The notes: generated by a model not told the origin, from the letters alone. A stretch of DNA of 61,506 nucleotides from Rhodoferax sp. (GCA_018063505.1 JAGPBF010000003.1:1-61506); one strand, 5' to 3'; shown: positions 9,319-20,861, counted from the first letter of the stretch. A program made the numbers and translations.

Positions 9319-10869
9319 ATGATCGAACCCTTCGTGATTGCGCAGCGCGACGACGTCCGGTGCTGCCTGCAGCCCGACAAGGCCAACCGGCACGGCCTGA
9401 TCACCGGCGCCACCGGCACCGGCAAGACCATCACCCTGCAAAACCTGGCCGAAGCGTTCTCGGGGGCCGGCGTTCCGGTGTTCATGGCCGACGTCAAAGG
9501 CGATCTGACTGGTATTTCACAGGCGGGCACGCTGAGCACCAAACTGGGCAAGATCATTGCGGAGCGCAAGCTGCCGACGCCCGAATTTGCAGCGTTCCCG
9601 GTCACCCTGTGGGACGTTTTCGGCGCACAGGGCCATCCGGTGCGGGCCACCGTCAGCGACCTCGGTCCGCTGCTGCTCTCGCGCATGCTCAATCTCAACG
9701 ACACCCAGGCCGGGGTGCTGCAACTGGTGTTCAAGATCGCCGATGACCAGGGTCTGCTGCTGCTGGACATGAAGGATCTGCGCAGTATGTGCCAGCACGT
9801 CGGCGACAACGCATCGCAGTTCACCACCAGCTACGGCAATATCAGCGCCGCCAGCATCGGTGCGATCCAGCGCGGCCTGATGCAGATCGAGAGCCAGGGT
9901 GGCGACAAGTTCTTCGGCGAGCCGATGCTCAATATCGCCGATTTCATGCAGACCGATGGCAGCGGCAAAGGCATCATCAACGTGCTGGCCGCCGACCAGC
10001 TGATGAACGCGCCACGGCTTTACGCCACTTTTTTGTTGTGGCTACTCAGCGAGTTGTTCGAGAACCTGCCCGAGGTCGGCGATCTGGAAAAACCCAAGCT
10101 GGTGTTCTTCTTCGATGAGGCCCATCTGCTGTTCACCGACGCACCCAAGGCCTTGATCGAACGCATCGAGCTGGTCGTGCGGTTGGTGCGCAGCAAGGGC
10201 GTTGGCGTGTATTTCGTGACCCAGAACCCGCTCGATATTCCGGACTCGGTATTGGCCCAACTGGGCAACCGGGTCCAGCATGCGCTGCGCGCCTTCACGC
10301 CGCGCGACCAGAAGGCGGTCAAATCGGCGGCCGACACGATGCGGCCCAACCCCAAGCTCGACATTTCCCAGGCAATCACCGAGCTGGCGGTAGGCGAAGC
10401 CCTGGTCAGTTTCCTGGACGAGAAAGGCCGCCCCAGCGTGACCGAGCGGGTATTCGTGTTGCCACCAGCCAGCCAGATCGGCCCGATCAGCGCGGAGCAA
10501 CGCAAGGCGCTGATTGCCAACTCCATCGTCGCCGGTGTTTACGAAAAGTCCGCCGACCGCGAATCCGCCTACGAAGCGATCACCAAGCGCGTCGAGGCCC
10601 AGATGGCCGATGCGACCACCGCCAAGGAAAAAACTGCATCCATGACCCGTACCGTCGAGGCCCAGGGAGCCGGTAAAAATACCCCGGAAGACGCCGATGG
10701 CGGCATCCTGGGTTCACTTGGCGGACTGCTGGGCGGCGGCCGCAGTCGCACCCGCATGGGCGCCGGCGAACAACTCTTCAAGAGCGCGGCCAGTGCCATC
10801 GGCAGCGAGGTCGGGCGCCAGATCATCCGCGGTGTGCTCGGCGGCATCTTCGGCGGCAAGAAGCGCTGA
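9319..10869 (+). CDS. HerA-like ATPase, DUF853 (YjgR family)
   Basis: A 516-residue P-loop ATPase. Walker A (GATGTGKT) sits near residue 30 after a short beta-rich start, Walker B ([12 protein letters not shown]) near residue 265, and [14 protein letters not shown] contains a sensor-like motif. The C-terminus is Gly/Arg-rich ([12 protein letters not shown]) and ends in a small hydrophobic GGIFGGKKR segment. This is the architecture of YjgR, whose cellular role is not established; homology to HerA DNA translocases is fold-level only. The ATG at 9319 is preferred to the TTG four codons earlier. Divergent from yebC. Confidence 0.88.
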   Translation: MIEPFVIAQRDDVRCCLQPDKANRHGLITGATGTGKTITLQNLAEAFSGAGVPVFMADVKGDLTGISQAGTLSTKLGKIIAERKLPTPEFAAFPVTLWDVFGAQGHPVRATVSDLGPLLLSRMLNLNDTQAGVLQLVFKIADDQGLLLLDMKDLRSMCQHVGDNASQFTTSYGNISAASIGAIQRGLMQIESQGGDKFFGEPMLNIADFMQTDGSGKGIINVLAADQLMNAPRLYATFLLWLLSELFENLPEVGDLEKPKLVFFFDEAHLLFTDAPKALIERIELVVRLVRSKGVGVYFVTQNPLDIPDSVLAQLGNRVQHALRAFTPRDQKAVKSAADTMRPNPKLDISQAITELAVGEALVSFLDEKGRPSVTERVFVLPPASQIGPISAEQRKALIANSIVAGVYEKSADRESAYEAITKRVEAQMADATTAKEKTASMTRTVEAQGAGKNTPEDADGGILGSLGGLLGGGRSRTRMGAGEQLFKSAASAIGSEVGRQIIRGVLGGIFGGKKR

Positions 10870-10947
10870 ACCGACTTTTCACATCACGAGGTGCGCAGCA
10901 ATATCCCAATGCGGCCTCCCCTCATCGACCTTCGAGGACACAGAACC

Positions 10948-11595
10948 ATGACAGACCTCACGCAATTCCCCAACCTGCGACTGATCGACCATCCGATGGT
11001 GCAGCACAAGCTGACCCTGATGCGCAAGAAGGAAACCAGCACCAACGGCTTTCGCCGCCTGCTCGGTGAACTCAGCACGCTGATGGCGTATGAAGTGACG
11101 CGCGACATTCCGACCCAGGAGGTGCAGATCGATACACCGCTGGAAACCATGACCGGCACCATGATCGACGGCAAGAAGCTGGTTCTGGTGTCGATCCTGC
11201 GCGCCGGCACCGGCATTCTGGACGGCATGCTCAGCGTGGTGCCGGGTGCGCGCGTCGGGCACATCGGCCTGTACCGCGACCCCAAGACATTGCAGCCGGT
11301 CGAGTACTACTTCAAGATGCCACAGGACATGCAGGAGCGCGACGTGATCGTCGTCGACCCGATGCTGGCCACCGGCAACTCGGCCGTCGCCGCCATCGAC
11401 AAGGTCAAGGCGATGAAGCCCAAGTCGGTCAAGTTCCTGTGCCTGCTGACCTGTCCCGAGGGCCTGCGCACGATGCTGCAGGCCCATCCTGACGTGCCGG
11501 TATTCACCGCAGCAGTGGACCGCCAGCTCAACGACCATGGCTACATCCTGCCGGGGCTGGGCGATGCGGGGGACCGGATCTTCGGCACGCAATAG
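10948..11595 (+). CDS. upp: Uracil phosphoribosyltransferase
   Basis: A 215-residue enzyme that makes UMP from uracil and PRPP (pyrimidine salvage). Visible: [14 protein letters not shown], the PRPP-binding loop [12 protein letters not shown], and the conserved C-terminal [17 protein letters not shown] that binds uracil. ATG at 10948 is chosen; an upstream extension in the same frame lacks family similarity. The gene ends 72 bases from the convergent RutR-like regulator of uracil breakdown, so salvage and catabolism of the same base are neighbours. Confidence 0.96.
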   Translation: MTDLTQFPNLRLIDHPMVQHKLTLMRKKETSTNGFRRLLGELSTLMAYEVTRDIPTQEVQIDTPLETMTGTMIDGKKLVLVSILRAGTGILDGMLSVVPGARVGHIGLYRDPKTLQPVEYYFKMPQDMQERDVIVVDPMLATGNSAVAAIDKVKAMKPKSVKFLCLLTCPEGLRTMLQAHPDVPVFTAAVDRQLNDHGYILPGLGDAGDRIFGTQ

Positions 11596-11667
11596 ACACG
11601 CGCCGCCCGTTGGGACCTATCGACCTGGCAGTCCAATCGTCCCTCAGCGCCGGGCCGAAGTGCCCGT

Positions 11668-12321
11668 TCAGCCAGGCTCGGCCATCACGGTGCGCAGCAC
11701 CATGTCCACCAGCAGCTGCTCACCGGCATCGAAGTCTTCGGCTTGCATCTCGGTCTTGCCCAGCACCAGGCAGATCTGGCTGGCGAAATCGGCATATGCC
11801 TGCGTCGAGGCCCACAGCACCACCATCAGGTGCGCCGCATCGACCTTGCGGCAGATGCCCTGCTCGGCCCACTGGTTGAACACCGCGATGTCGGCCTGCA
11901 GCGCCGGCAGCACCCGGTCGCGGATCTCCTGTGCAAACAACGGGGCGCCAGAGATCACCTCGTTGGCGTAGACACGGGAATCGTAGGGATGCTCACGCGA
12001 GAAACGCAGCTTGCCGGCGATGTAGCGGCGCAAGGCCAGCTCCGGGTTGTCAGCGTTTTGCGTGATGGCCTCCATGTGCGACAACCAGACATCGAGCACG
12101 CCATGCAGCACGCGCCGGTAAAGCGTCTCCTTGCTGGAAAAGTAATACAGCAGGTTCTGCTTGGCTGTACCGACCTCGCGGGCAATATGGTCCAGCGAGA
12201 CGCCACCGAAACCGCGCACCGCGAACAGCCGTTTGGCGGCTTCCAGAATTTCCTGCTCCAGTCGTTCCCGGCTGTCACTGCGTTTTTCTCTTGCCGGCTC
12301 CGGCTTTTGCTTGGTCACCAT
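11668..12321 (-). CDS. RutR-like TetR-family regulator of pyrimidine catabolism
   Basis: A 217-residue TetR-family protein. Helix-turn-helix at about residues 30-60 (GGVSLDHIAREVGTAKQNLLYYF), then an all-helical ligand domain with HPYDSRVYANEVISGAPLF, similar to RutR, which releases DNA when it binds uracil or thymine. It is divergent from preT, and the spacer holds a close match to the RutR operator (12437-12452), so repression of the pyrimidine genes is the likely job. The start at 12321 (MVTKQKPEP) leaves a charged N-terminal arm as in RutR. Ligand is inferred from family and context. Confidence 0.88.
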   Translation of the reverse strand: MVTKQKPEPAREKRSDSRERLEQEILEAAKRLFAVRGFGGVSLDHIAREVGTAKQNLLYYFSSKETLYRRVLHGVLDVWLSHMEAITQNADNPELALRRYIAGKLRFSREHPYDSRVYANEVISGAPLFAQEIRDRVLPALQADIAVFNQWAEQGICRKVDAAHLMVVLWASTQAYADFASQICLVLGKTEMQAEDFDAGEQLLVDMVLRTVMAEPG

Positions 12322-12397
12322 AGTTGCGCATGGTAGCGGCTTATTCGCACACCCCTGGCCCGACTCTTGCTGAGCAGACAAAGCGGGTATTCCCTGA

Positions 12398-12426
12398 TTG
12401 AACGGGCACTGTTATGACGTTCAAAT
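12398..12426 (+). promoter_or_regulatory. Predicted sigma-70 promoter of the preT operon
   Basis: TTGAAC at 12398-12403 and TCAAAT at 12421-12426 are separated by 17 bases. Transcription would start near 12433, so the RutR-like operator just downstream would block it. Confidence 0.45.
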
Positions 12427-12436
12427 GCACCAAATA

Positions 12437-12452
12437 TTTACCAAATGGTAAG
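12437..12452. promoter_or_regulatory. Predicted RutR-type operator
   Basis: TTTACCAAATGGTAAG contains the perfect inverted repeat TTACCA-AA-TGGTAA. The known E. coli RutR site is TTGACCA-NN-TGGTCAA; 11 of the 14 defined bases agree, including the whole ACCA-NN-TGGT core. It lies between the divergent regulator and preT, 36 bases before the preT ATG. Confidence 0.65.
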
Positions 12453-12488
12453 AGTTTATGACGCCATGCACCAATCCGAGGCCAATCC

Positions 12489-13847
12489 ATGAATGCAACT
12501 GACACAACCAGCGCGCTACCTGCCGACATCCATGCCGGCCGCCTGGATGCCGCACAGGTGCGGCAGAATTTCTGCGATGCGCACCCACCATTGACGCTGG
12601 CCGAGGCACGTATCGAGGCCGACCGCTGCTATTACTGCTTCGATGCGCCCTGCCAGACCGCCTGCCCGACCGGCATCGACATTCCAAGCTTTATCCAGCG
12701 CATCGCCGACAACAATCTCCGCGGCTCGGCCCATGCCATTCTCAGCGCCAATCCGCTGGGCGGCATGTGCGCCCGGGTCTGCCCGACCGAAGTGTTGTGC
12801 GAACAGGCCTGCGTGCGCAATACCAACGAAGACAAGCCGGTCGAGATCGGCCAGTTGCAACGGTATGCGACCGACGCCTACTTTGCCAAGCCCGGCGCAC
12901 CGCTGTTCACCCGCGCCAAGACCACCGGCCGCAAGGTGGCGGTGGTCGGCGCAGGCCCGGCCGGACTGGCATGCGCCCATGGCCTGGCACGACACGGACA
13001 TGATGTCGTGGTGTTCGATGCGAATAGCAAAGCCGGCGGTCTCAACGAATATGGACTGGCGACCTACAAGACGGTCGACGATTTCGCCCAGAAGGAAATT
13101 GCGTGGTTGTTGTCGATCGGCGGCATCGACATCCGCGCCGAAACGGTCCTTGGGCGCGATATCACGCTGGCGCAACTGGTCGAAGACTACGACGCGGTGT
13201 TCCTGGCCATGGGCCTGGCCGGAGTCAATGCGATCGGTATTCCCGAACCGCAGGCCGGCGGTATCCGCAATGCGGTGGAATTCATCGCCGAGTTGCGCCA
13301 GGCCGGCGACTACACGCAGGTGCCGGTAGGCCGGCGCGTCGTGGTCATCGGAGGCGGCATGACCGCGGTCGACGCGTCGGTGCAATCGAAGAAACTCGGT
13401 GCCGCCGAAGTGACCATGGTGTACCGGCGCGGCGCCGAGGCGATGTCCGCATCCCCCTACGAGCAGGACTGGGCGCGTACCAACGGTGTGACCATCCGCC
13501 ACTGGGCGGCGCCACGTGAGGTGCTGGCCCGTGACGGCCATGTCACAGGCATGCGTTTTGCTGCCACGGCACTCCAGGGCGGCAAGCTGGTCGAGACCGG
13601 CGAGACCTTCGACCTGCAGGCCGACATGGTGCTCAAGGCCATCGGCCAAAGCTTTGACGCCGCACCTCTGGGAGCGATGGTCGAACTCAAGGGTGGTCGC
13701 ATCGCCACCGACGCCGAAGGCCAGACCTCGCATCCCAAGGTCTGGGCCGGCGGCGACTGCCGCGTCGGCGGTCGCGATCTGACGGTCGAAGCGGTCGAAC
13801 ACGGCAAGCTGGCTGCCTTGTCCATCCATGCCACGCTGGCGCGATGA
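12489..13847 (+). CDS. preT: Dihydropyrimidine dehydrogenase subunit PreT (FAD/Fe-S)
   Basis: A 452-residue subunit that takes electrons from NAD(P)H and passes them to PreA for reduction of uracil or thymine. The N-terminal part (about residues 40-120) has the clustered cysteines CYYCFDAPCQTACPTGID and CARVCPTEVLCEQAC that bind [4Fe-4S] centres. A first Rossmann motif (VVGAGPAGLACAHG) binds FAD, and a second (VVVIGGGMTAVDAS, about residue 285) binds NAD(P)H. It corresponds to the N-terminal half of mammalian DPD. First gene of the operon, 55 bases before preA. Confidence 0.93.
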   Translation: MNATDTTSALPADIHAGRLDAAQVRQNFCDAHPPLTLAEARIEADRCYYCFDAPCQTACPTGIDIPSFIQRIADNNLRGSAHAILSANPLGGMCARVCPTEVLCEQACVRNTNEDKPVEIGQLQRYATDAYFAKPGAPLFTRAKTTGRKVAVVGAGPAGLACAHGLARHGHDVVVFDANSKAGGLNEYGLATYKTVDDFAQKEIAWLLSIGGIDIRAETVLGRDITLAQLVEDYDAVFLAMGLAGVNAIGIPEPQAGGIRNAVEFIAELRQAGDYTQVPVGRRVVVIGGGMTAVDASVQSKKLGAAEVTMVYRRGAEAMSASPYEQDWARTNGVTIRHWAAPREVLARDGHVTGMRFAATALQGGKLVETGETFDLQADMVLKAIGQSFDAAPLGAMVELKGGRIATDAEGQTSHPKVWAGGDCRVGGRDLTVEAVEHGKLAALSIHATLAR

Positions 13848-13902
13848 GCCGCCAAGCCACGCCGCATCCACCCACCTGCAACCCTATTCACGGAGCCCGA
13901 CC

Positions 13903-15228
13903 ATGGCTGATTTGACAACCGAATTCGTGGGCATCAAAAGCCCCAATCCGTTCTGGCTCGCATCGGCGCCGCCGACCGACAAGGAATACAACGTGATGCG
14001 GGCGTTCGAGGCCGGCTGGGGCGGCGTCGTCTGGAAGACGCTGGGCGAGGACCCGCACATCGTCAACGTCTACGGGCCGCGTTACGGAACGCTGCTGGGC
14101 AACGACCGGCGCGTGATCGGCTTCAACAACATCGAGCTGATCTCCGACCGGCCGCTGCAGACCAACCTGGACGAGATCCGGCGCGTCAAGCGGGCCTGGC
14201 CCGACCGGGCCGTGGTGGTGTCGCTGATGGTGCCGTGCGAAGAAGCGTCGTGGAAACGCATCCTGCCGATGGTCGAGGATACCGGCTGCGACGGCATCGA
14301 ACTCAATTTCGGCTGCCCGCACGGCATGAGCGAACGCGGCATGGGTTCGTCGGTCGGCCAGGTGCCGGAATACATCGAGATGGTTGCCCGCTGGTGCAAG
14401 ACCTTCACCCGGCTGCCGGTGATCGTCAAGCTCACGCCCAACATCACCGACATCCGTTATCCGGCGCGGGCGGCCAGACAGGGTGGCGCCGACGCGGTTT
14501 CGCTGATCAACACCATCAACTCGGTGATGGGCGTCAATCTGGAGACGATGACGATGTCGCCCAGTGTCGGCCCCACCGGCTCCCATGGCGGCTACTGCGG
14601 CACCGCGGTGCGCCCGATTGCGCTGAACATGGTGGCCGAAATCGCACGCGACCCGCAGACCGCCGGCTTGCCGATCTCGGGCATCGGCGGGGTGCATACC
14701 TGGCACGACGCGGCCGAGTTCATCGCCCTCGGTGCAGGCACCGTGCAGGTGTGCACCGCGGCCATGGTCTACGGTTTTCGGATCGTGCAGGACATGGTTG
14801 ATGGCCTGTCCAACTTCATGGACCAGCAGGGCTACACCAGCGTGGCGCAGATGGTTGGCAAGGCGGTCCCCACGATCACGTCGTGGAACCAGCTGAACAT
14901 GAACCATGTCGAGAAGGCGGTGATCAACCAGGATTCGTGCATCCAGTGCGGCCGTTGCCATGTGGTCTGCGAGGACACCTCGCACCAGGCCATCACCGCC
15001 AGCAAGGACGGCAAGCGCCACTTCGAGATCAAGGAAGACGAATGCGTGGGCTGCAACCTGTGTGTGTCGATCTGCCCGGTGCCGGAGACCATCACGATGC
15101 GCAAGCTCGCCGCCGGCGAGGTCGACCAGCGCACCGGCAAACCGGTACCGGCCGAATATGCCAACTGGACCACCCATGCCAACAATCCGATGCGCAAGGC
15201 GGCCGAACCGGTCGCAGCGGGCCTATGA
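13903..15228 (+). CDS. preA: Dihydropyrimidine dehydrogenase subunit PreA (FMN/Fe-S)
   Basis: At 441 residues it is the catalytic partner of PreT. An FMN-binding dihydroorotate-dehydrogenase-like barrel occupies residues 1 to about 330 (NPFWLASAPPTDKEYN, NFGCPHGMSERGMGS, VKLTPNITDI, GIGGVHTWHDAAEF). Two [4Fe-4S] ferredoxin motifs follow (CIQCGRCHVVC and CVGCNLCVSICP, about residues 345-395). It reduces uracil and thymine at C5-C6, the first step of the reductive pathway. ATG 13903 begins directly at the conserved N-terminus; the open frame upstream overlaps preT and is discarded. Confidence 0.94.
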   Translation: MADLTTEFVGIKSPNPFWLASAPPTDKEYNVMRAFEAGWGGVVWKTLGEDPHIVNVYGPRYGTLLGNDRRVIGFNNIELISDRPLQTNLDEIRRVKRAWPDRAVVVSLMVPCEEASWKRILPMVEDTGCDGIELNFGCPHGMSERGMGSSVGQVPEYIEMVARWCKTFTRLPVIVKLTPNITDIRYPARAARQGGADAVSLINTINSVMGVNLETMTMSPSVGPTGSHGGYCGTAVRPIALNMVAEIARDPQTAGLPISGIGGVHTWHDAAEFIALGAGTVQVCTAAMVYGFRIVQDMVDGLSNFMDQQGYTSVAQMVGKAVPTITSWNQLNMNHVEKAVINQDSCIQCGRCHVVCEDTSHQAITASKDGKRHFEIKEDECVGCNLCVSICPVPETITMRKLAAGEVDQRTGKPVPAEYANWTTHANNPMRKAAEPVAAGL

Positions 15229-15250
15229 TGGTCGACCCAATCGCAATTAG

Positions 15251-16705
<1,455 letters not shown>

Positions 16706-16747
16706 CACCGATCCCGCCCACCCCCGCAACCGCACAGGAATCACGCC

Positions 16748-18025
16748 ATGAATGCCGCAATCGCAGAACAGAACAAGAAGTCCACCGCCGACCTTGACAA
16801 GGTCCGCATCAATGGCGAGCGCCTGTGGGCCTCGCTGATGGAACTGGCGCAGATCGGCGCCACCCCCAAGGGCGGCGTCTGCCGCCTGACACTGACCGAC
16901 CTGGACAAGCAGGGCCGTGACCTGGTTTTGTCGTGGGCGCGCGAGGCCGGCTTGACCGTGACGATCGACAAGATCGGCAATGGATTCATGCGCCGCGCCG
17001 GGCGCAACAACGCCTTGCCCCCGATCGTCACCGGCAGCCATATCGACACCCAGCCCACCGGCGGCAAGTTCGATGGCAACTATGGCGTGCTTGCCGGCAT
17101 CGAGGTGGTGCGTACGCTCAACGACCACGGCATCCAGACCGAGGCGCCGATCGAGGTGGCGTTCTGGACCAACGAGGAAGGCTCCCGTTTCGTACCGGTC
17201 ATGATGGGCTCGGGCGTCTTCGCCAAGGCCTTCACGCTGGAACATGCGTATGCCGCCAGGGACACCGAAGGCAAAAGCGTCAAGGACGAGTTGACCCGCA
17301 TCGGCTATATCGGCACCGAGGAGCCGGGCCAGCATCCGATCGGCGCCTACTTCGAGACCCATATCGAACAGGGTCCGGTGCTCGAGGATAACGACATCAC
17401 GATCGGCGTCGTCCAGGGCGTGCTGGGTATCCGCTGGTTCGATTGCACCGTGACCGGCATGGAGGCCCATGCCGGCCCCACACCCATGGCGCTGCGCAAG
17501 GATGCGCTGCAGGTGTCCACCCATCTGATGCAGGAGATCGTCGCTGCCGCCCTGCGCCACAAGCCGCACGGCCGTGGCACCGTCGGCATGGTGCACGTGC
17601 ACCCGAACAGCCGTAACGTGATTCCGGGCCAGGTCAGGTTCTCGATCGACCTGCGCAACGCCACCGATGCGCTGGTCGACACCATGGCCGACGAGGTCAA
17701 GGCCTTCGCTGCCAAATTGTCGAAAGACAGCGGCCTGCCGATCGAGATCAAGCAGGTGTCGGGTTATCCGGCGCAGGCGTTTCACAAGGACTGCGTCGAT
17801 GCGGTCGGGCGCGCTGCGGCCAAGCTGGGTTATTCCAACATGCCCACCGTCTCGGGCGCCGGCCATGACGCGGTCTACATGGCGCAACTTGCGCCGGCCG
17901 GTATGATCTTCATTCCATGCAAGGACGGCATCAGCCACAACGAGATCGAGGACGCCAAACCAGAGCACATCACGGCCGGCTGCAATGTGCTGCTGCATGC
18001 GATGCTGGAGCGCGCCGGCACGTAA
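16748..18025 (+). CDS. Zn-dependent amidohydrolase, beta-ureidopropionase type
   Basis: A 425-residue member of the M20-like hydantoinase/carbamoylase family. Metal ligands are visible in TGSHIDTQPTGGKFDGNYG, FWTNEEGSRF and FETHIEQGP; a lid/dimer domain follows (GMEAHAGPTPM), and the C-terminus has SGAGHDAVYMAQ and SHNEIED. Homologues cleave N-carbamoyl amino acids, allantoate or N-carbamoyl-beta-alanine. Position right after dihydropyrimidinase makes N-carbamoyl-beta-alanine (giving beta-alanine, CO2 and ammonia) the probable substrate. Allantoate amidohydrolase is the alternative but no other purine-catabolic gene is near. Confidence 0.9.
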   Translation: MNAAIAEQNKKSTADLDKVRINGERLWASLMELAQIGATPKGGVCRLTLTDLDKQGRDLVLSWAREAGLTVTIDKIGNGFMRRAGRNNALPPIVTGSHIDTQPTGGKFDGNYGVLAGIEVVRTLNDHGIQTEAPIEVAFWTNEEGSRFVPVMMGSGVFAKAFTLEHAYAARDTEGKSVKDELTRIGYIGTEEPGQHPIGAYFETHIEQGPVLEDNDITIGVVQGVLGIRWFDCTVTGMEAHAGPTPMALRKDALQVSTHLMQEIVAAALRHKPHGRGTVGMVHVHPNSRNVIPGQVRFSIDLRNATDALVDTMADEVKAFAAKLSKDSGLPIEIKQVSGYPAQAFHKDCVDAVGRAAAKLGYSNMPTVSGAGHDAVYMAQLAPAGMIFIPCKDGISHNEIEDAKPEHITAGCNVLLHAMLERAGT

Positions 18026-18191
18026 TTTGCGTGGTGACTGCATCCAGCGCGGGCTGCAATGGCAGCCTGTGGCGAACCCAACCATCCGTCAGCCGACAGC
18101 TTTTCGACGCTGCAAGAAGCAATATCGGGCCTTGGTGCACACGGACGGGTCCGACCGACGACACAACAAGAACGATGATTGAACCCTATCG

Positions 18192-18995
18192 ATGACCGTG
18201 GCCGAATCCGATTCCAACAGCGGCACCCTCGCCGTCGACGTACGCAAGGCGTCGTTGATCTACAACCCGCACGAGGCGCCGGTGCATGCGCTCAGCGACA
18301 TCGACCTGGCCATCCGTCCCGGTGAATTCGTCTCGCTGATCGGGCCGTCGGGTTGTGGCAAAACCACCTTGCTGCGCGTGATTGCCGACCTGGAGCACAT
18401 CACCTCCGGCGAGGTGCTGGTCAATGGCGTTTCACCGCACGACGCACGCCTGGCGCGGGCTTATGGTTATGTATTCCAGGCGCCGGGCCTGTTTCCGTGG
18501 CGCACGGTGCTGGGCAACGTCAAGCTGCCGCTGCAGATCCACGGCCGAAGCGCCGCCGAATGCGATACGATCGCGCGCGAACAACTCACCCGGGTCGGTT
18601 TGACCGGTTTCGAATCCAAATACCCATGGCAACTTTCGGGCGGCATGCAGCAGCGTGTATCGATTGCGCGCGCTCTGTCGTTCGAGCCGCGCATCCTGAT
18701 GATGGACGAGCCGTTCGGGGCACTCGACGAGATCACCCGCGACCGGCTGAACGAGCAGCTTCAGCAGTTGTGGCAACGCGAACGTCGCACCGTGGTGTTC
18801 GTCACCCACTCGATTGCCGAAGCGGTGTATCTGTCGAGCCGCATCGTCGTGATGTCGCCGCGCCCGGGCCGCATCGTCAAGGTCATCGCGTCGCCACTAC
18901 CCGACGAACGTACGCTGGACATGCGCGACTCTGCGGCCTTCGTCAACGTGGCCCATGAAGTGCGGGAGGCGCTGGCCCATGGCCACGACGAATAA
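18192..18995 (+). CDS. ABC importer ATP-binding protein (pyrimidine-linked)
   Basis: A 267-residue ATPase of the nitrate/sulfonate/taurine importer class. Walker A GPSGCGKTT, Q-loop VFQAPGLFPW, signature LSGGMQQRVSIAR, Walker B ILMMDEPFGALD and switch histidine VTHSIAEA are all intact. It follows the amidohydrolase by 166 bases in which I see no second gene; that gap may hold an internal promoter. Its end overlaps the next permease by 17 bases. The substrate is probably a pyrimidine or derivative, judged from the operon only. Confidence 0.92.
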   Translation: MTVAESDSNSGTLAVDVRKASLIYNPHEAPVHALSDIDLAIRPGEFVSLIGPSGCGKTTLLRVIADLEHITSGEVLVNGVSPHDARLARAYGYVFQAPGLFPWRTVLGNVKLPLQIHGRSAAECDTIAREQLTRVGLTGFESKYPWQLSGGMQQRVSIARALSFEPRILMMDEPFGALDEITRDRLNEQLQQLWQRERRTVVFVTHSIAEAVYLSSRIVVMSPRPGRIVKVIASPLPDERTLDMRDSAAFVNVAHEVREALAHGHDE

Positions 18996-19884
18996 GCCGG
19001 GGCGCAGCGCCCTGGCGCTGCAATTGCGCGAACAGGGAATTCCGATCGCGGTGGTGGTGCTGCTGATCCTGATCGGCTGGTACGGCCTGACCGTCGCGCT
19101 CAATGCGCAAGGCGCGATCGAACGCGACCTGGCCGACCGGACGTGGGACTGGAGGGGCCTGGTCGCCGCCACGATGGCCATGCAGCGACCGGTGCTGCCG
19201 GCGCCGCACCAGGTGCTGTTCGACCTGTGGAACAGCCTGACTGGCTGGCCGCTGGATTCGCCGCGCAACCTGCTGTTCCACACCTATGTGACAGCCCAGT
19301 CGACACTGGTCGGTTTTGCCATGGGCACGGTGCTGGGCCTGGTGCTGTCGGTCTGCATCGTGCATTCACGCACACTCGACAAGGCGTTGCTGCCGTGGAT
19401 CGTCGCGTCGCAGTCCGTGCCGGTGCTGGCGATCGCGCCGATCGTGCTGGTCATCCTGGGCAGCATGGGTCTGGCCGGTGTGGCACCCAAGGCGGTGATC
19501 GCGATGTACCTGTGCTTTTTTCCGGTCACCGTGGCCATGGTCCAGGGACTGCGCAGCCCCCAGGTCATCGAGACCGAGATGATGCACACCTATGCTGCCA
19601 ACCGCTGGCAGGCGCTGTGGATGCTGCGCCTGCCAGCCTCGTTGCCATTCCTGTTCCCGGCATTGCGGGTCGGCGTGGCGGCCGGCCTGGTCGGCGCCAT
19701 GGTGGCCGAGTTGCCCACCGGCGCGCAGGCCGGCCTCGGAGCCCGGCTGCTGACCGGTTCCTACTACGGCCAGACGGTGCAGATCTGGTCGGCACTGGTG
19801 ATGTCGGCGCTGCTCGGACTGGTCCTGACCGCGTCGATGGCAGGACTCGAACGCATCGTGTTGCGCCATCGGAGGCAGGCATGA
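18979..19884 (+). CDS. ABC importer permease 1
   Basis: A 301-residue inner-membrane permease of the BPD_transp_1 type with about six or seven hydrophobic segments. The coupling-loop region reads near EMMHTYAANRWQALW, with the EAA-like pattern typical of SsuC/TauC permeases. The ATG at 18979 has GGGAGG about ten bases upstream; an in-frame start eight codons earlier lies deeper in the ATPase gene and is less likely. It overlaps the second permease by four bases (ATGA), implying coupled synthesis of a heterodimeric pore. Confidence 0.88.
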   Translation: MATTNKPGRSALALQLREQGIPIAVVVLLILIGWYGLTVALNAQGAIERDLADRTWDWRGLVAATMAMQRPVLPAPHQVLFDLWNSLTGWPLDSPRNLLFHTYVTAQSTLVGFAMGTVLGLVLSVCIVHSRTLDKALLPWIVASQSVPVLAIAPIVLVILGSMGLAGVAPKAVIAMYLCFFPVTVAMVQGLRSPQVIETEMMHTYAANRWQALWMLRLPASLPFLFPALRVGVAAGLVGAMVAELPTGAQAGLGARLLTGSYYGQTVQIWSALVMSALLGLVLTASMAGLERIVLRHRRQA

Positions 19885-20855
19885 GTCGGCAGCATGGTTC
19901 ACACCCGCAGCCAGACGGTCGGACCACCTCCATGCTGGTGCTGGTGTCCTTGGCCTTGGCCGGCGTATTCCTGTTTTCGCCACTTGCCACACCCCAAGCG
20001 CCGGTCGATGCCGTGTTCTGGACACTGGCCGCTGCGCTGATGGTACTGGCCGTCGTCGGGATTCGGCGACTGGCCGCGATGGACGGGCATGGCATTTACA
20101 CCAGCCTCACTGCGGCCCTTTTCGGCGTCTGGATCCTGTACTTCTGGCAATTGCTGGTCGTGGCCAACGATGTGCCGCGCGTATTGCTGCCGGCGCCCTG
20201 GCTGATCCTGCAATCACTGATCGACAACATCGGCACGCTGCGCAACGATTTTGTGCAAACCGTCGCCAAGGCGGTGGTGATCGGCTGGGTGCTGGGCTGC
20301 AGCCTGGGATTCCTCGTGGCCATTGCCATCGATCGCATGCCGTTCCTGCAGCGCGGCCTGTTGCCGATCGCCTCACTTACCAGCGCAATTCCGCTGGTGG
20401 GCGTGGCGCCGATCGCCGTCATGTGGTTTGGCTTCGAATGGCCGTCCAAGGCTGCGGTCGTAGTGTTGATGACCTTCTTTCCAATGCTGGTGTCCACGCT
20501 GGCAGGGCTGCAGGCGTCGAATCGGCTCGAACGCGAGCTGATGCACAGCTACGCCGCCAGCTACACCCGGACCTTGTGGTCGCTGCGCCTGCCCAGTGCC
20601 ACACCCTTCATGTTTGCCGCACTCAAGGTCAATGCCAGCCTGGCACTGATCGGCGCCATCGTGGCCGAGTTTTTTGGCTCGCCGATCTCTGGCCTCGGGT
20701 TCCGGATTTCCGTCGAGGCCACCCGCATGAACATGACCCTGGTGTGGGCTGCGGTTGTCGTGGCCGCCATCACCGGTTCGCTGGCATATGCCTTGCTTAG
20801 CCGACTGGAGCGGCGCGTGGCGTTCTGGCACCCGTCGGTGCGCGGGCGCAAGTGA
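19881..20855 (+). CDS. ABC importer permease 2
   Basis: A 324-residue permease paralogous to the preceding one. Hydrophobic segments near residues 18-60 precede the usual six-helix BPD_transp_1 domain, with the coupling element ELMHSYAASYTRTLWSLRLP. The extra N-terminal membrane segments make it longer than typical SsuC proteins (about 260). The start at 19881 overlaps the upstream stop in ATGA. Two different permeases in one importer, rather than a homodimer, is common in the pyrimidine-linked and HMP-type systems. Confidence 0.88.
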   Translation: MSRQHGSHPQPDGRTTSMLVLVSLALAGVFLFSPLATPQAPVDAVFWTLAAALMVLAVVGIRRLAAMDGHGIYTSLTAALFGVWILYFWQLLVVANDVPRVLLPAPWLILQSLIDNIGTLRNDFVQTVAKAVVIGWVLGCSLGFLVAIAIDRMPFLQRGLLPIASLTSAIPLVGVAPIAVMWFGFEWPSKAAVVVLMTFFPMLVSTLAGLQASNRLERELMHSYAASYTRTLWSLRLPSATPFMFAALKVNASLALIGAIVAEFFGSPISGLGFRISVEATRMNMTLVWAAVVVAAITGSLAYALLSRLERRVAFWHPSVRGRK

Positions 20856-20861
20856 CATGTA

